From: Komagataeibacter xylinus
Lineage (GTDB): Bacteria > Pseudomonadota > Alphaproteobacteria > Acetobacterales > Acetobacteraceae
DNA length: 64,000 bases
Assembly: GCF_031081985.1 (NCBI RefSeq)
Contig: NZ_JARWSK010000008.1
Coordinates: 1-64,000 of the forward strand
Direction: 5' to 3'
Part shown: piece after piece, positions 1-8,384 of the stretch
Numbering within the stretch: position 1 is the stretch's first letter
Layout: each line of letters begins with the position of its first letter
Notes under the pieces: model-generated
What the model saw: the letters and a program-made list of their open reading frames with translations, nothing else
Told to the model about the DNA's origin: nothing
Database searches by the model: none
Program-made: the position numbers and the translations under genes

Positions 1-567
1 GAGGGATACGGTTTGCGTGCAGGCGTCATCCCTCATTACTGCACCAATCAGGCACGAAAGTACATAACACCCTCTAGGCTCGTATCTCGGATTTGAGCAT
101 CTGTTAAAGTTCCTTGCTACGGACGGACATGATGCTGTCGTGCCCTCGGTACCCAGCTCTGCCTTTTTCAACCCGATCACCGGTATCATACATAGGCCCG
201 CGTTGTGCAGCCGCACTCATATGCGGGCTGATGGCTCGTCTAGCCGGTACCCGGCGTTTTGAACGCTCATCGGCGTCAGGATAAGGCTCCAGACTCACCC
301 CGCACCCAGACTGAAACAGGTGATTTCACACCCCTGCCCAATTAGAGTACAAAACCCGACCACAGCCCGGTGCCATTGCTAACGTATAGCAACCTACCGC
401 CAGGAATGTGCTGGCAGCCGCAACCGAACGTGACCCTGTTCGGCTGTGCTGCACATCTCATGTTTCCGTTTTCTGGCGCAGAGGCCAACGTTGCCCTGTA
501 TGTCGGCGTAGAACGTGGTTGATCGCTCATCAGACAAGCGCATGCAGCGTCGAACCTACAACACATA
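1..567. other. Intergenic/degraded region, no gene supported
   Basis: Reading both strands shows only short overlapping frames with no recognisable protein family, no convincing ribosome-binding site and many stops. It lies next to a decayed toxin-antitoxin pair, so it may be decayed accessory DNA. A gene starting left of the window could run into the first ~100 bases, but no family is recognisable there. Confidence 0.4.
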
Positions 568-973
568 TTAAGAAGTCCGGCAGGACATGTTTGAATACAT
601 TGAAATGTTCGGGCTTCCCTGTTTTCCTCGGCCAGCCAGTAATCTGGCATGCTGACGAACTGCCTCAATTTCCTTTGCCGAGACCTTTCCTTTGAGCTTC
701 GCGTTCCGCATCCGCCAGTCCAGACTTCTCACCTGATCAGAGAGGACCACACTGGCGGGTTTTACTACTACGGCTACTTCAAACGGATAGCCTTTGATTT
801 TAGTGGTCATGGGGCAGCAAAGCGTCATCCCCGCTTTGGCATTATAACTTGCAGGGCTGAGAAGCACCGCAGGCCGATGCACAGCCCGTTTCCGCCCCGG
901 CTGAGGGATCAAATTCCAACCAGACAATGTCGCCGCAGTCCGGAACCCACGTGACCTGCGATTTGGTGTTCAC
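568..973 (-). pseudogene. mazF: MazF/PemK-type endoribonuclease toxin, frameshifted
   Basis: MazF toxins cleave mRNA and are neutralised by MazE. A GTG start at 973 overlaps the upstream mazE stop by 4 nt. The first frame reads VTWVPDCGDIVWLEFDPSAG, the usual MazF N-terminus. The frame then breaks near 893-900, inside a run of C on the plus strand, and a second frame continues with HRPAVLLSPASYNAKAG and CCPMTTKIKGYPFEV, both classic MazF segments. Removing one base from the G run (coding strand) restores one continuous MazF, so this is a single-base frameshift. It is either a true pseudogene or a homopolymer sequencing error. The C-terminal ~20 residues after LLAG do not look like the family. 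Confidence 0.8.
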
Positions 974-1143
974 CAGCTTTCGTCACCTACAGACTGTCCA
1001 AAGTCAATTTCATCATGCCCGTTCAGATCGGTAATCCCGGCGACGAGATCTTCCAGTTTGAGCAGTGTGGCGCGAACTGGCGCAATGATAACTCGAACAT
1101 CTTCCTCATGAACATTCATCATCTGATCATCCTGACGTTCGGG
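970..1143 (-). pseudogene. mazE: MazE-type antitoxin remnant, N-terminus missing
   Basis: The frame ends ...GHDEIDFGQSVGDESW, typical of the MazE C-terminus that wraps the toxin, preceded by VRVIIAPVR, the last strand of an AbrB/MazE DNA-binding swapped hairpin. Upstream of about 1143 the frame runs into stops, and the first half of the AbrB domain is absent. Only an internal ATG at 1122 is available, giving ~50 residues. The antitoxin therefore looks truncated, probably by the event that placed the MucR-like gene next to it. The 4-nt GTGA overlap with mazF is retained. With the toxin frameshift, the pair is probably inactive. Confidence 0.7.
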
Positions 1144-1191
1144 TGATGCCTGGCTGCCTTATGACAAAGCCGGATAGGCTGGGCTGATCAG

Positions 1192-1860
1192 TCAGACCTT
1201 GGCCCCTTTTGCTTTCGTGCCGGTCTTCCGTACCGCACGCGGTCTCGCTGAAGTCTTGGAACCCGGCGTTTTCTTTGGCGATGCCGCGGAAGATCCGGTT
1301 TCAGTTGCCGACGACCTGGATCGCTTCGAAATCGTTTTTTTGGGGGGTAATACAGCCTCTGCAGTGTCGACCAACACTTCTTTCGTCGCACTATCGACAG
1401 AAGGTGCTGCGGTTGCTTCGTCCACGGGAGCGGTCTGGGGCACCAAAACCTTACGTCCGAGACCCGCGTCTCGCGCCAGAGTCGCCCGCATTTTGGCATA
1501 CTCCGGAGCAACCATGGGATAATCCATAGGAAGCTGCCACTTCTCTCGGTATTGCGTTGGCGTCATTCCGTACCTTGTCTGCAGGTGACGCTTGAGCATT
1601 TTGAGTTTTTTGCCATCTTCCAGACAGACGATGTAGTCAGGAAATACCGACTGCGCGACTGGAACTGCGGGTTGCTGGGCAGGGATGCTGCTGTTTTTCT
1701 CTGTGGCCGGTGTTGTTTCGCGGATAGCGGCGTAGACATCGCGGATAAACGCCGGGACATGTTCTGTCGGCAGAGAGGTATTGGTATTGCCGAGATGCGC
1801 TGCCACGATGTCGCTCATGGCAATTACAATTGCCGGGGTTAGGTCGTCTGATTGGTCCAT
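1192..1860 (-). CDS. Ros/MucR family transcriptional regulator with basic tail
   Basis: Ros/MucR proteins are alphaproteobacterial zinc-finger-fold regulators that often silence horizontally acquired or surface genes. Residues ~72-120 carry the signature (VFPDYIVCLEDGKKLKMLKR, then RYGMTPTQYREKW and DYPMVAPEYA). The zinc site is atypical: C79 and H92 are present, but the second Cys is D82 and the second His positions are R96/Y97, so zinc binding is unlikely. Zinc-free Ros homologues are known in rhizobia. Residues ~150-222 form a Lys/Ser/Ala/Pro-rich tail absent from normal ~140-aa members, resembling an H1-type DNA-coating tail. ATG 1860 follows a GGAGAGG sequence. A second paralogue lies at 40104-40589. 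Possible role: silencing of the plasmid; its targets are not visible. Confidence 0.85.
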   Translation of the reverse strand: MDQSDDLTPAIVIAMSDIVAAHLGNTNTSLPTEHVPAFIRDVYAAIRETTPATEKNSSIPAQQPAVPVAQSVFPDYIVCLEDGKKLKMLKRHLQTRYGMTPTQYREKWQLPMDYPMVAPEYAKMRATLARDAGLGRKVLVPQTAPVDEATAAPSVDSATKEVLVDTAEAVLPPKKTISKRSRSSATETGSSAASPKKTPGSKTSARPRAVRKTGTKAKGAKV

Positions 1861-2244
1861 GATAAAGCCTCTCCGCTATATTTTTGCCGAATAACATTGC
1901 CGGAGTGTAAGTCTTTATGCAATCGGCAAAATATGGCGTATCGAAAGCTAAATTATATATTGCGGTACGTTGCCTACATCGATCACATTGCACCATGAAC
2001 ATCAAGTTTTACGCAAATTGTATGCGGCGGAGCCTGCCCCTGATTACGCTATCAGACGGCGTAAACTGGCTTATGCAGCGGGCCTTTCACGAAAACTACG
2101 GCTCACCTCAATGTCGATGATAAGTTTTTTTAGTCGGAATATATCCACACACGAATTTTCCATGACGTGGTGAGCGGATACAGTATTTATCTCTATCACC
2201 TGTCTGATGATCACCCCGGGTTATCCTGCAGATAATGCTGCCAG
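1861..2244. other. Intergenic region between MucR-like and WGR genes
   Basis: About 380 nt with no supported gene. Short plus-strand frames around 1917-2173 lack ribosome-binding sites and recognisable domains, although the stretch HEHQVLRKLYAAEPAPDYAI in one of them hints at a decayed gene fragment. Promoters for the MucR-like gene would lie at the left end. Confidence 0.4.
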
Positions 2245-2544
2245 TCATGACTGTGTAACGATATAGCCGCGTTTCAGGCGATAACGGATCATCGCGGTCA
2301 GAGCATTCACCGCAGCGCCTTCGTCGGGATAGAGATCCACGCGCTGGGTGCCAGCTGTCCCGATCCTGCCCCAGTTACGAACAAGTGCAGCACCACCGAA
2401 CAGGTCGGGCTGAACTGACAGTCCGTAATACCGCCACTCATTGAAACTGGGTTGAATACGGCGCAACTGGACCGATAGCGGGAACAGTCCAAGTTGTATT
2501 GTTTTCCCTGGGGGAACGGCGCTCCTTGATCTTCTGGATGTCAT
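2245..2544 (-). CDS. WGR-domain protein
   Basis: A 99-residue protein made almost entirely of a WGR domain: LRRIQPSFNEWRYYGLSVQP, then LVRNWGRIGTAG (the W-G-R signature) and a C-terminal helix ALTAMIRYRLKRGY. WGR domains occur in PARP enzymes, MolR-like proteins and as small stand-alone proteins on alphaproteobacterial plasmids, where they are thought to bind nucleic acid. The start at 2544 is preferred over 2559 because AGGA lies six bases before it. It is a lone gene on the minus strand with no operon partner; its function on the plasmid is unknown. Confidence 0.8.
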   Translation of the reverse strand: MTSRRSRSAVPPGKTIQLGLFPLSVQLRRIQPSFNEWRYYGLSVQPDLFGGAALVRNWGRIGTAGTQRVDLYPDEGAAVNALTAMIRYRLKRGYIVTQS

Positions 2545-3085
2545 ATTGGTCCTGCGCATCGCATGATGCTAACATGATCTATTATCCAAGTACAGATATT
2601 CTGAACTTCTTTCAGCCTTTTGCAACTCCGCGTGGAGCATGCATGGATCATTTCCTACGATCTATGGGTCGGATGATACGATGCGGATGTCTTCCGATAC
2701 GTCAATCATCCAGCACATTGGTGGTTGCCTCAAGCCATGACCCGGTCGAAGATGACGTAGAAGACGCTTTTTCTCGCCACTCAGGCGTGACTGCCCTTCG
2801 ATCAGCCAGAAAGTGCAGGGCATGTTTCGAACATGCGTTGCCCGCAGAATATTGACGAAACACTTGGTAACAATAATGAGATATACGTTACAACAAGACG
2901 GAATCGTGTAGATTGAGCAGCCTGATCATGATTCCGTGGAGCCAGGTGACCAGATTAAATCACTACGGAAATCGTCAACAATAGCAAAGTATATCGGGTT
3001 ATGCCGCTCCAGCGCTCCGTAAGAAACATGGCAACCGTGCACTGCGTTGCTTCAGTGTGTTCGTCTTGATCCGTGTGAGGATGAT
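2545..3085. other. Intergenic region, nothing recognised
   Basis: About 540 nt of moderately A+T-rich DNA. Plus-strand frames here (for example 2499-2855) overlap the WGR gene or have no ribosome-binding site and no family resemblance. No tRNA, clear terminator or long repeat was seen. Confidence 0.4.
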
Positions 3086-3475
3086 ATGAAGTTTGATGAA
3101 CTTCGCTCGCGTTTCGAGCTTATCGATGACGAACAATCCGGACAGCTATGTCTGACGCTGGTTCAGGCGATTTTAGCGCTGAGATGCAATATTGAATACA
3201 TTGCTTCTCCAGCGAAAACATCAACTGCCAGGCGTGAGCAGGCAAGATCATTGCACCCCATTCTGGTGCTTTGCCACGAAAAAGGCCATCAGTTGAAAGA
3301 CGACCACCCGAATTCCCATTATTTGCAACTCCGCGTTGATATTCTTGTAAAAATGATAAGCGAGATGTCGGTCGAGGAGTTAGGAAGCGAAGCAGAAGAT
3401 ACGTTTATTCTCTCCCCGATCCCCCCCCCTTTTGAAAATCTCCTGTCTCAAGAAAGGGGAAACGACAAGGGATGA
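3086..3475 (+). CDS. Hypothetical protein, 129 aa
   Basis: Start ATG 3086 follows AGGATGAT at good spacing, preferred over the in-frame 3047 codon. The protein is soluble, with a helical first half (MKFDELRSRFELIDDEQ) and an acidic C-terminal third. No domain is recognised. It lies alone upstream of the first transfer gene, and the GTCGCATGAT element begins only 14 nt after its stop. It is probably a small accessory plasmid protein. Confidence 0.55.
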   Translation: MKFDELRSRFELIDDEQSGQLCLTLVQAILALRCNIEYIASPAKTSTARREQARSLHPILVLCHEKGHQLKDDHPNSHYLQLRVDILVKMISEMSVEELGSEAEDTFILSPIPPPFENLLSQERGNDKG

Positions 3476-3488
3476 TTTTTTAATCGCA

Positions 3489-3498
3489 GTCGCATGAT
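3489..3498 (+). promoter_or_regulatory. GTCGCATGAT element upstream of the thioredoxin-fold gene
   Basis: Exact copy of the recurrent 10-mer, ending 38 nt before the ATG at 3537 and in the same orientation. Part of the set described under findings. Confidence 0.65.
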
Positions 3499-3536
3499 CA
3501 GGGCGTACAGGACATAGGTATTGTCCGGAGTCCGCC

Positions 3537-4541
3537 ATGCGCTGTTTCTACGTGTTGCCATTTCTCCTGCTCATGCACGCGCCAGCGCGAGGACAGCAAT
3601 GCTCTGTGTCTACTCCGATTGAGTCCAGGAGCGACACCATAGGGCCGACCCTGGAACATGATGATAAAGGTAGGACCGATGCAGTCGCCCACCTTGGGAT
3701 CGCAGGGGCCAACATCGAAAAACTACCCGATCTCCACGGGTTCGAAGCTGGCATCGCCCATACCCGGAACGAACTCCTCGTCTTTTTCGCTCCGGAAAGC
3801 CATGCAATCGTGCTTAGCGGCACGATGATTCCGGTACCCTACGACACCCTACGTTCACTGGCCGGGTCGCGCGCCCACGATCTCGCACCGGTCGATGGCA
3901 TCAGGGGAATGTTTGTTCGGGCAGATAATCGTTTTCAGGTCGTCTATGCGACCCCGGATGGCAAGGCAGCAGTCGCGGCCCGGATGTGGGGTGCCGCTGG
4001 ACAGGACATCACGAAAGACCAGATCAGGGGCATTCCTGGAGCCGTCCCAGAAATCAGTATCTCTGGCGCTTCATCCGACGCTAACGAACAGTCCGAGTTC
4101 CAGGGGCTCTCGGGAGGCCTTATAGGGATACCTTCCGCCCCGGAAGTCATCATGTTCATAGACCCGCAATGCATTTACTCGATGAAGGCGATGCATATCC
4201 TTCAGCCCGCAATCGATGCAGGGAAAGTTCGCCTGAAAATAGTCCCGCTGTCATTGCTTGATTACGAGGATAACGGCGCCAGTACCGTCAATGCGAGAGC
4301 CATGCTATCGCTCCCGGCAAACGAGATGGCACAAGCGTGGGTCAACGGTCGTCTAAACCCGGGATTGGCTGCACCTGAACCGGATAGTGGGGAGAAGCTT
4401 GCCCGTAATACCCGGATTGCACGGCAGATAGGGCTCACAGGGACACCAACGTTCGTCTGGATGCACCGCAATGGCGGGACCGGCCGGCTCGACGGCGTTC
4501 CCACGGATGTCGCCACATTTCTCACCTCGGTCTCGCAATGA
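3537..4541 (+). CDS. Exported thioredoxin-fold (DsbC/DsbG-like) protein with a single active-site Cys
   Basis: The 334-residue protein begins with a signal peptide (MRCFYVLPFLLLMHAPARGQ). A long N-terminal region, like the dimerisation part of DsbC/DsbG, leads to a thioredoxin fold: VIMFIDPQCIYSMKAM near residue ~211 and the cis-proline loop LTGTPTFVW near residue ~310. The usual CxxC is here CIYS, so only one active-site thiol remains. It could form mixed disulfides but not act as a classic dithiol oxidase; a holdase or conjugation-specific scaffold role is possible. It overlaps the next gene by 4 nt (ATGA). Several neighbouring exported Tra proteins carry cysteines that could be clients. 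The GTCGCATGAT element lies 38 nt upstream. Confidence 0.8.
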   Translation: MRCFYVLPFLLLMHAPARGQQCSVSTPIESRSDTIGPTLEHDDKGRTDAVAHLGIAGANIEKLPDLHGFEAGIAHTRNELLVFFAPESHAIVLSGTMIPVPYDTLRSLAGSRAHDLAPVDGIRGMFVRADNRFQVVYATPDGKAAVAARMWGAAGQDITKDQIRGIPGAVPEISISGASSDANEQSEFQGLSGGLIGIPSAPEVIMFIDPQCIYSMKAMHILQPAIDAGKVRLKIVPLSLLDYEDNGASTVNARAMLSLPANEMAQAWVNGRLNPGLAAPEPDSGEKLARNTRIARQIGLTGTPTFVWMHRNGGTGRLDGVPTDVATFLTSVSQ

Positions 4542-5074
4542 AGACACGACAGGACCAGACCGGCCCGCGGCGTTTTTTTGAAAGAACGCGCAAGGTGGCC
4601 CGCGTGGTGATTGGCGACCCACGTACATTGGTCGCCTGGTCCGATGTAACGAGGAATGCCGCGCTGATTGAAGCCCTCGGGAAGGCATTACTGAAGCCTA
4701 AAGCCGGTATGCAGGGCCCGCGGGCGCCAGACGGTACCCCTATTGATATCGCCGCGGTCGCTGCCGAATACGGCGTCGAACCCCGCGTTGTGGCGATCTT
4801 ACTCGATCAGAGACAGCATGAGACATACAGGCGGGCGCTTGCTGCCAGTATGCTCGCTGTTGTTCTGGTGCTTGGCTGGACCGGAGAAATGCTCCTTTCC
4901 CACTGGAAGGGCAGCCAACTCCTTGCTGCGCTGGAGTTCGCACCCTTCTGGACATTTCTGACACTCGTGGCGTTTCAGAACGCGTGGCTCAACTGGCAGA
5001 TCCGCGAACGCCGCCTGGGTTCCGCCCGCCAATTTGTCGCCACCGCCGACAGCCTCATTCCACGCAGGCCGTAA
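4538..5074 (+). CDS. Membrane protein, possible IcmV/TraX-like transfer component
   Basis: A 178-aa protein with a basic soluble N-terminal ~100 residues and two close hydrophobic segments (AASMLAVVLVLGWTGEMLL and FAPFWTFLTLVAFQNAWL), ending in a basic tail rich in Arg. Such an inner-membrane hairpin near dotA fits IcmV of Legionella and TraX of IncI plasmids, but the sequence similarity was not tested. The start overlaps the upstream stop (ATGA), so it is co-transcribed and probably co-translated with the thioredoxin-fold gene. It faces the dotA operon tail to tail. Confidence 0.6.
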   Translation: MKTRQDQTGPRRFFERTRKVARVVIGDPRTLVAWSDVTRNAALIEALGKALLKPKAGMQGPRAPDGTPIDIAAVAAEYGVEPRVVAILLDQRQHETYRRALAASMLAVVLVLGWTGEMLLSHWKGSQLLAALEFAPFWTFLTLVAFQNAWLNWQIRERRLGSARQFVATADSLIPRRP

Positions 5075-5125
5075 CCGCAAGTCCATCTGCTTTACGCTGG
5101 TGAATAGATAGGATTGGCGGAGCAC

Positions 5126-5431
5126 TCAGAACGTGCCGGGTGGCGCGTTCTTGTCGCCGCCCTGAGCGCCTGTTGCCCAGGAGGCATGTTCGTAATCCTC
5201 GCGCCCCGACATCGCCCGTGGATCATCAGGCCGGACGATCGTACCGGCGCGATCGTACGTAGGGGGTGTCCAGATTACACGTGTCGATCCGTAGGCCACG
5301 TGCGGATCATAACGCGCATGCCTGGTCGGGGGAGCCTTTGGGCCATGCACATGTGCAGCAGACGACACGTTGCCAGCGCTGCATGCCGCAAGCCAGGGGG
5401 AGAGGACAAGAGGTAGAATGAGATGTTTCAC
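5126..5431 (-). CDS. Small lipoprotein
   Basis: Starting at GTG 5431 (SD GGGAG), the protein opens MKHLILPLVLSPWLAACSAG, a short lipoprotein signal with lipobox LAAC, so it is expected to be acylated at Cys17. The ~80-residue mature part is His/Pro/Tyr-rich (HVHGPKAPPTRHARYDPHVA) with no known domain. It is the last gene of the dotA operon. T4BSS outer-membrane complexes contain several small lipoproteins (DotD, DotK), so a structural role is plausible but unproven. The ribosome-binding site lies inside a predicted hairpin. Confidence 0.65.
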   Translation of the reverse strand: MKHLILPLVLSPWLAACSAGNVSSAAHVHGPKAPPTRHARYDPHVAYGSTRVIWTPPTYDRAGTIVRPDDPRAMSGREDYEHASWATGAQGGDKNAPPGTF

Positions 5432-5435
5432 GAAT

Positions 5436-5457
5436 GGTCTCCCGCTTAGAGGAGACC
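5436..5457 (-). promoter_or_regulatory. Hairpin enclosing the lipoprotein ribosome-binding site
   Basis: A perfect 7-bp inverted repeat GGTCTCC/GGAGACC with an 8-nt loop. On the coding strand the 3' arm contains the GGGAG Shine-Dalgarno sequence of the gene starting at 5431. Folding would hide it and reduce translation relative to upstream genes of the operon. Confidence 0.5.
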
Positions 5458-5479
5458 ATCCTGACAAAGTATCTTGCGA

Positions 5480-5977
5480 CTAGGACTGCCGCTTTCTCCA
5501 TTCATTTTCCATGGAAAGATAGCCCCAAATCCGTCGTTCCATGTTCTCGGCTTTAGTCTTCAGCATTGTATGGTCGTCGCTAAGTCGATGGTATTTATCG
5601 TGGGCTGCCGCAAGATCGCACGCCAGGCGTTTCTCTCGGTCCCCAGCAGCCTTAAGTTGAACTGCCTGCCGCGCAGTTGCTGCATCTGCGAGAGCGAGAG
5701 TGTCTTTCAGGTCTTTGATCTGAGCCTCCAGACCAGAAGCATATTCCCTAGATCTGAGCAGATGCTCCTCAAGTCTGTCAGATTCCGCGTTCTTCTGTCG
5801 CAGTAGACTTGTCATCTGCGAAAGCAGGTGAGCAAGTTCATCGGCTTCTGTCGGTCGCGCAGGCCGTCGGCCGTAAAGCGCACGTTGTATGGAGTTCCCC
5901 AGCGTCTGTTCGTACTGGTGCGATGCACGTCCCAACATGAACGCTGCAGCCCCGCTCAGGCCACCACAGTTCGACAT
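5480..5977 (-). CDS. Coiled-coil protein downstream of dotA
   Basis: A 165-aa soluble protein whose middle two-thirds (about residues 40-145) has the heptad spacing and charge of a coiled coil (SQMTSLLRQKNAESDRLEEH, then KDTLALADAATARQAVQLKA). The start ATG 5977 has a strong AGGAGG. It begins 23 nt after dotA and is likely in the same mRNA. No family was recognised. It may be a cytoplasmic partner of the DotA-type membrane protein or a substrate-handling factor; that is inference from position only. Confidence 0.65.
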   Translation of the reverse strand: MSNCGGLSGAAAFMLGRASHQYEQTLGNSIQRALYGRRPARPTEADELAHLLSQMTSLLRQKNAESDRLEEHLLRSREYASGLEAQIKDLKDTLALADAATARQAVQLKAAGDREKRLACDLAAAHDKYHRLSDDHTMLKTKAENMERRIWGYLSMENEWRKRQS

Positions 5978-6000
5978 CTCAGTTCCTCCTGACCCTAAAG

Positions 6001-8361
6001 TCAGACGCTCTTTTTCATTGTTGTATCACTTATCAGGGCTCGAGCACCAGAAGATATGCCACCGTTGCCTTGTCCCGGCCCATTCTGATTATCTGCTTTA
6101 TTTCCTGCCAGAGACTGCTGAATCGAGAGCAACGTGCCCGCCATACCGACAACGGCGGCGTCCCTGCTGAACTGGTCGATATCAACGCGATCCACGTCAC
6201 CAAATCCGATCATCGCGGGAACCCGCTGGGGCAGGATCGAGATCATCCTGAATGAAATGAACGCCAGGGTGACGTGAATCATGACAAAAAGGCTGACCAG
6301 AACAATCATGCCGAGGAAGTTGCTGACAATCCAACCGTTTGACAGCACCAGTCCGGCCGCAATGCCGAAACACATGTGGATCAGCCACGACACTGAATCA
6401 AATATAAAATATCCGAGGAAAAGTCCGAACAGCATCAGTACCGGCCGGAAGATGACATTGAACAGAAGGGCATAACCCTGTTTTGCATGACCGTGCAGCC
6501 CCTCCCCATTCATGGTCATATGCGCGAGCATCCACAGAGGTGCTGCAATCACGGATTCACAGACCATGATGAACCACCCAGCTACGGCAAACATCCACAT
6601 GACAAACGGGATCATCGGGATGACGTAGGCAATGGTGAGGCCTGGCATAAGCATGGCAAAGCAGCCGCCGATAATCGGCGCGCCAAAAAAGTGCATCAGT
6701 GCGTGCCCGGCCCCTGCCGCTACGGCACCTTCTGGATTCCCGCTCAGAAGCGACAGCACGCCGATACCAACGGTCCCGGCCGTAGAAGAAAGGACCGACG
6801 CAGTGCCCATCGTGAGAAGGGCGGTCGTGATCATCCAGTTTCCAAGTGACATGAGATTGCCAAACGGATCCGTCCAGTAGCCGTTCGTCCCGGACGGCTC
6901 GATAAATCCGGTCACGATCTGCAGGGCGTAATCGTTCAGGTGCAAAGCGCGGAACAGCTGGTCGAGCACACCCGCACCGTCTCCACCCGGTATAGCGCCT
7001 GTGTACAGGTCGGCATTCCCGCCTGGCGCAGTCACGCCATCCTGCGTCGCAACCATGCTGTCAATGTTCTCCATAAAGGTGTCCGCAGACTGCACCAGGG
7101 GCGCAATGTCCGAGGCAAGATAGTTTCCGAGACCGGAATAGGATGGGGTGGTGATGGTTGGCGTTGCGGTCATGAGAGACAGGGTCTGGCCATTGAGGCG
7201 CGCGAATTCGAGATAGTAGGCTCCTGCGCCAGTCCACCCGAGATTATCCATCTGGTTGCTGGTGTTGACCGCATCTCCGTTCGTCGAAATCCCCCATTGG
7301 TGAAGCGCGAGCGTCTGATTGTTGACCGTGTCCTGAAGCTTCGACCGCAGTTGTGCCGCCTGCGTCGTGAGACGCGACGCATAATCGTTGGTGGCATTGA
7401 CGATGATGGTCATGAGTGGGGCCAGGGACGCTGTCGTTTTCGTCTGCCAGTAATTCTCGGCCACCTGCGCAACCTGGCTGCGAATGTCGCCAAGGATCAC
7501 GGAATCAAGGACCTGTTTTTGCATACCCGCCTGGTCGACCTGGAAACCGGCCAGATTCACCGCGTCAGTATTGGGCGCCTGCAGACTTACGGCCCCGCAA
7601 ACTGGTGTCCCGTCCCCTGCGCCGGCTGCCATATTGTAAGAATAGTTGATGATTCCCATCTTCCCGCCGGTCACGGACAGGACGGTCTGCCCGGTCGGGG
7701 CTGCAATCAGGTTCGTGTTATTCGCAGCAATGTTAATAATGGCCCGGCAGAACTCATTTTTCACAAGACCGGTCACAATCCCCTTTGTGCCGGGAATAAG
7801 GGGCTGTGCGATGACCATGCCGTCTGGTCCGATTGCCTGCTTCGCCTTGTCGTAGACGACCTTCGCCATACCGATGCCCCAGAGCGAGCCCTGCACGACA
7901 ACGGCCTGCGCCGCATTGAAGCCGGTTGTCGGAAGCGGCCACATCAGGATGGCTGCAATCCCGATCCGCACAATCGACATGCTGGTCTGGTTGTTGCCAA
8001 GGAGTTGCGCTGTTTCTGCCCCCCGGTGGATGTTCATGAAGTAGATATAGCTTACGACCGCCATCGCAAATGCCATGACGAACCCGGAGAACCACCCGAT
8101 CATGGTTCCTATCACGGTCGCCTCGTTGCCGATGCTGGGCGCGCTCGTATCCTGGCCGAAAACCGGGAATACGGACCGGATGACCTGCGCCGCCCAGTCA
8201 CTGCCCGGATCAAGCAGGTCCCATGTCACGTTATAGCCCGTGCTGCTGGCTGCATCTTCCGAACCGGTCGCAACAACCGTCTGCGCTGCAGCGGACACGG
8301 TAAGAGCCGACAGAAACAGGAGCGGCAGGATGGCGAATACAGGGCGACGAAAGGGCGTCAT
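6001..8361 (-). CDS. dotA: DotA/TraY-family T4BSS integral membrane protein
   Basis: DotA/TraY is a large polytopic inner-membrane protein required for type IVB secretion and IncI conjugation. The 786-aa product has a signal-like N-terminus, a cluster of TM helices (~75-160: MIGWFSGFVMAFAMAVVSYI, IGIAAILMWPLPTTGF), a ~300-aa Ala/Thr/Asn-rich periplasmic domain, then at least five C-terminal TM segments. Glycine-rich motifs such as MWPLPTTGF are DotA features. ATG 8361 is chosen over GTG 8388 because GGGAGGAC lies seven bases before it. Upstream is the 470-aa gene, downstream the coiled-coil gene, all one leftward operon. Confidence 0.9.
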   Translation of the reverse strand: MTPFRRPVFAILPLLFLSALTVSAAAQTVVATGSEDAASSTGYNVTWDLLDPGSDWAAQVIRSVFPVFGQDTSAPSIGNEATVIGTMIGWFSGFVMAFAMAVVSYIYFMNIHRGAETAQLLGNNQTSMSIVRIGIAAILMWPLPTTGFNAAQAVVVQGSLWGIGMAKVVYDKAKQAIGPDGMVIAQPLIPGTKGIVTGLVKNEFCRAIINIAANNTNLIAAPTGQTVLSVTGGKMGIINYSYNMAAGAGDGTPVCGAVSLQAPNTDAVNLAGFQVDQAGMQKQVLDSVILGDIRSQVAQVAENYWQTKTTASLAPLMTIIVNATNDYASRLTTQAAQLRSKLQDTVNNQTLALHQWGISTNGDAVNTSNQMDNLGWTGAGAYYLEFARLNGQTLSLMTATPTITTPSYSGLGNYLASDIAPLVQSADTFMENIDSMVATQDGVTAPGGNADLYTGAIPGGDGAGVLDQLFRALHLNDYALQIVTGFIEPSGTNGYWTDPFGNLMSLGNWMITTALLTMGTASVLSSTAGTVGIGVLSLLSGNPEGAVAAGAGHALMHFFGAPIIGGCFAMLMPGLTIAYVIPMIPFVMWMFAVAGWFIMVCESVIAAPLWMLAHMTMNGEGLHGHAKQGYALLFNVIFRPVLMLFGLFLGYFIFDSVSWLIHMCFGIAAGLVLSNGWIVSNFLGMIVLVSLFVMIHVTLAFISFRMISILPQRVPAMIGFGDVDRVDIDQFSRDAAVVGMAGTLLSIQQSLAGNKADNQNGPGQGNGGISSGARALISDTTMKKSV

Positions 8362-8384
8362 GGTTTGTCCTCCCAGCAGCACAG

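Noticed and set aside
1970-2173. Plus-strand frame with RKLYAAEPAPDYAIRRRKLA
   Set aside because: Vaguely like the start of an aldehyde dehydrogenase, but too short and without SD or continuation; not enough to call a pseudogene.
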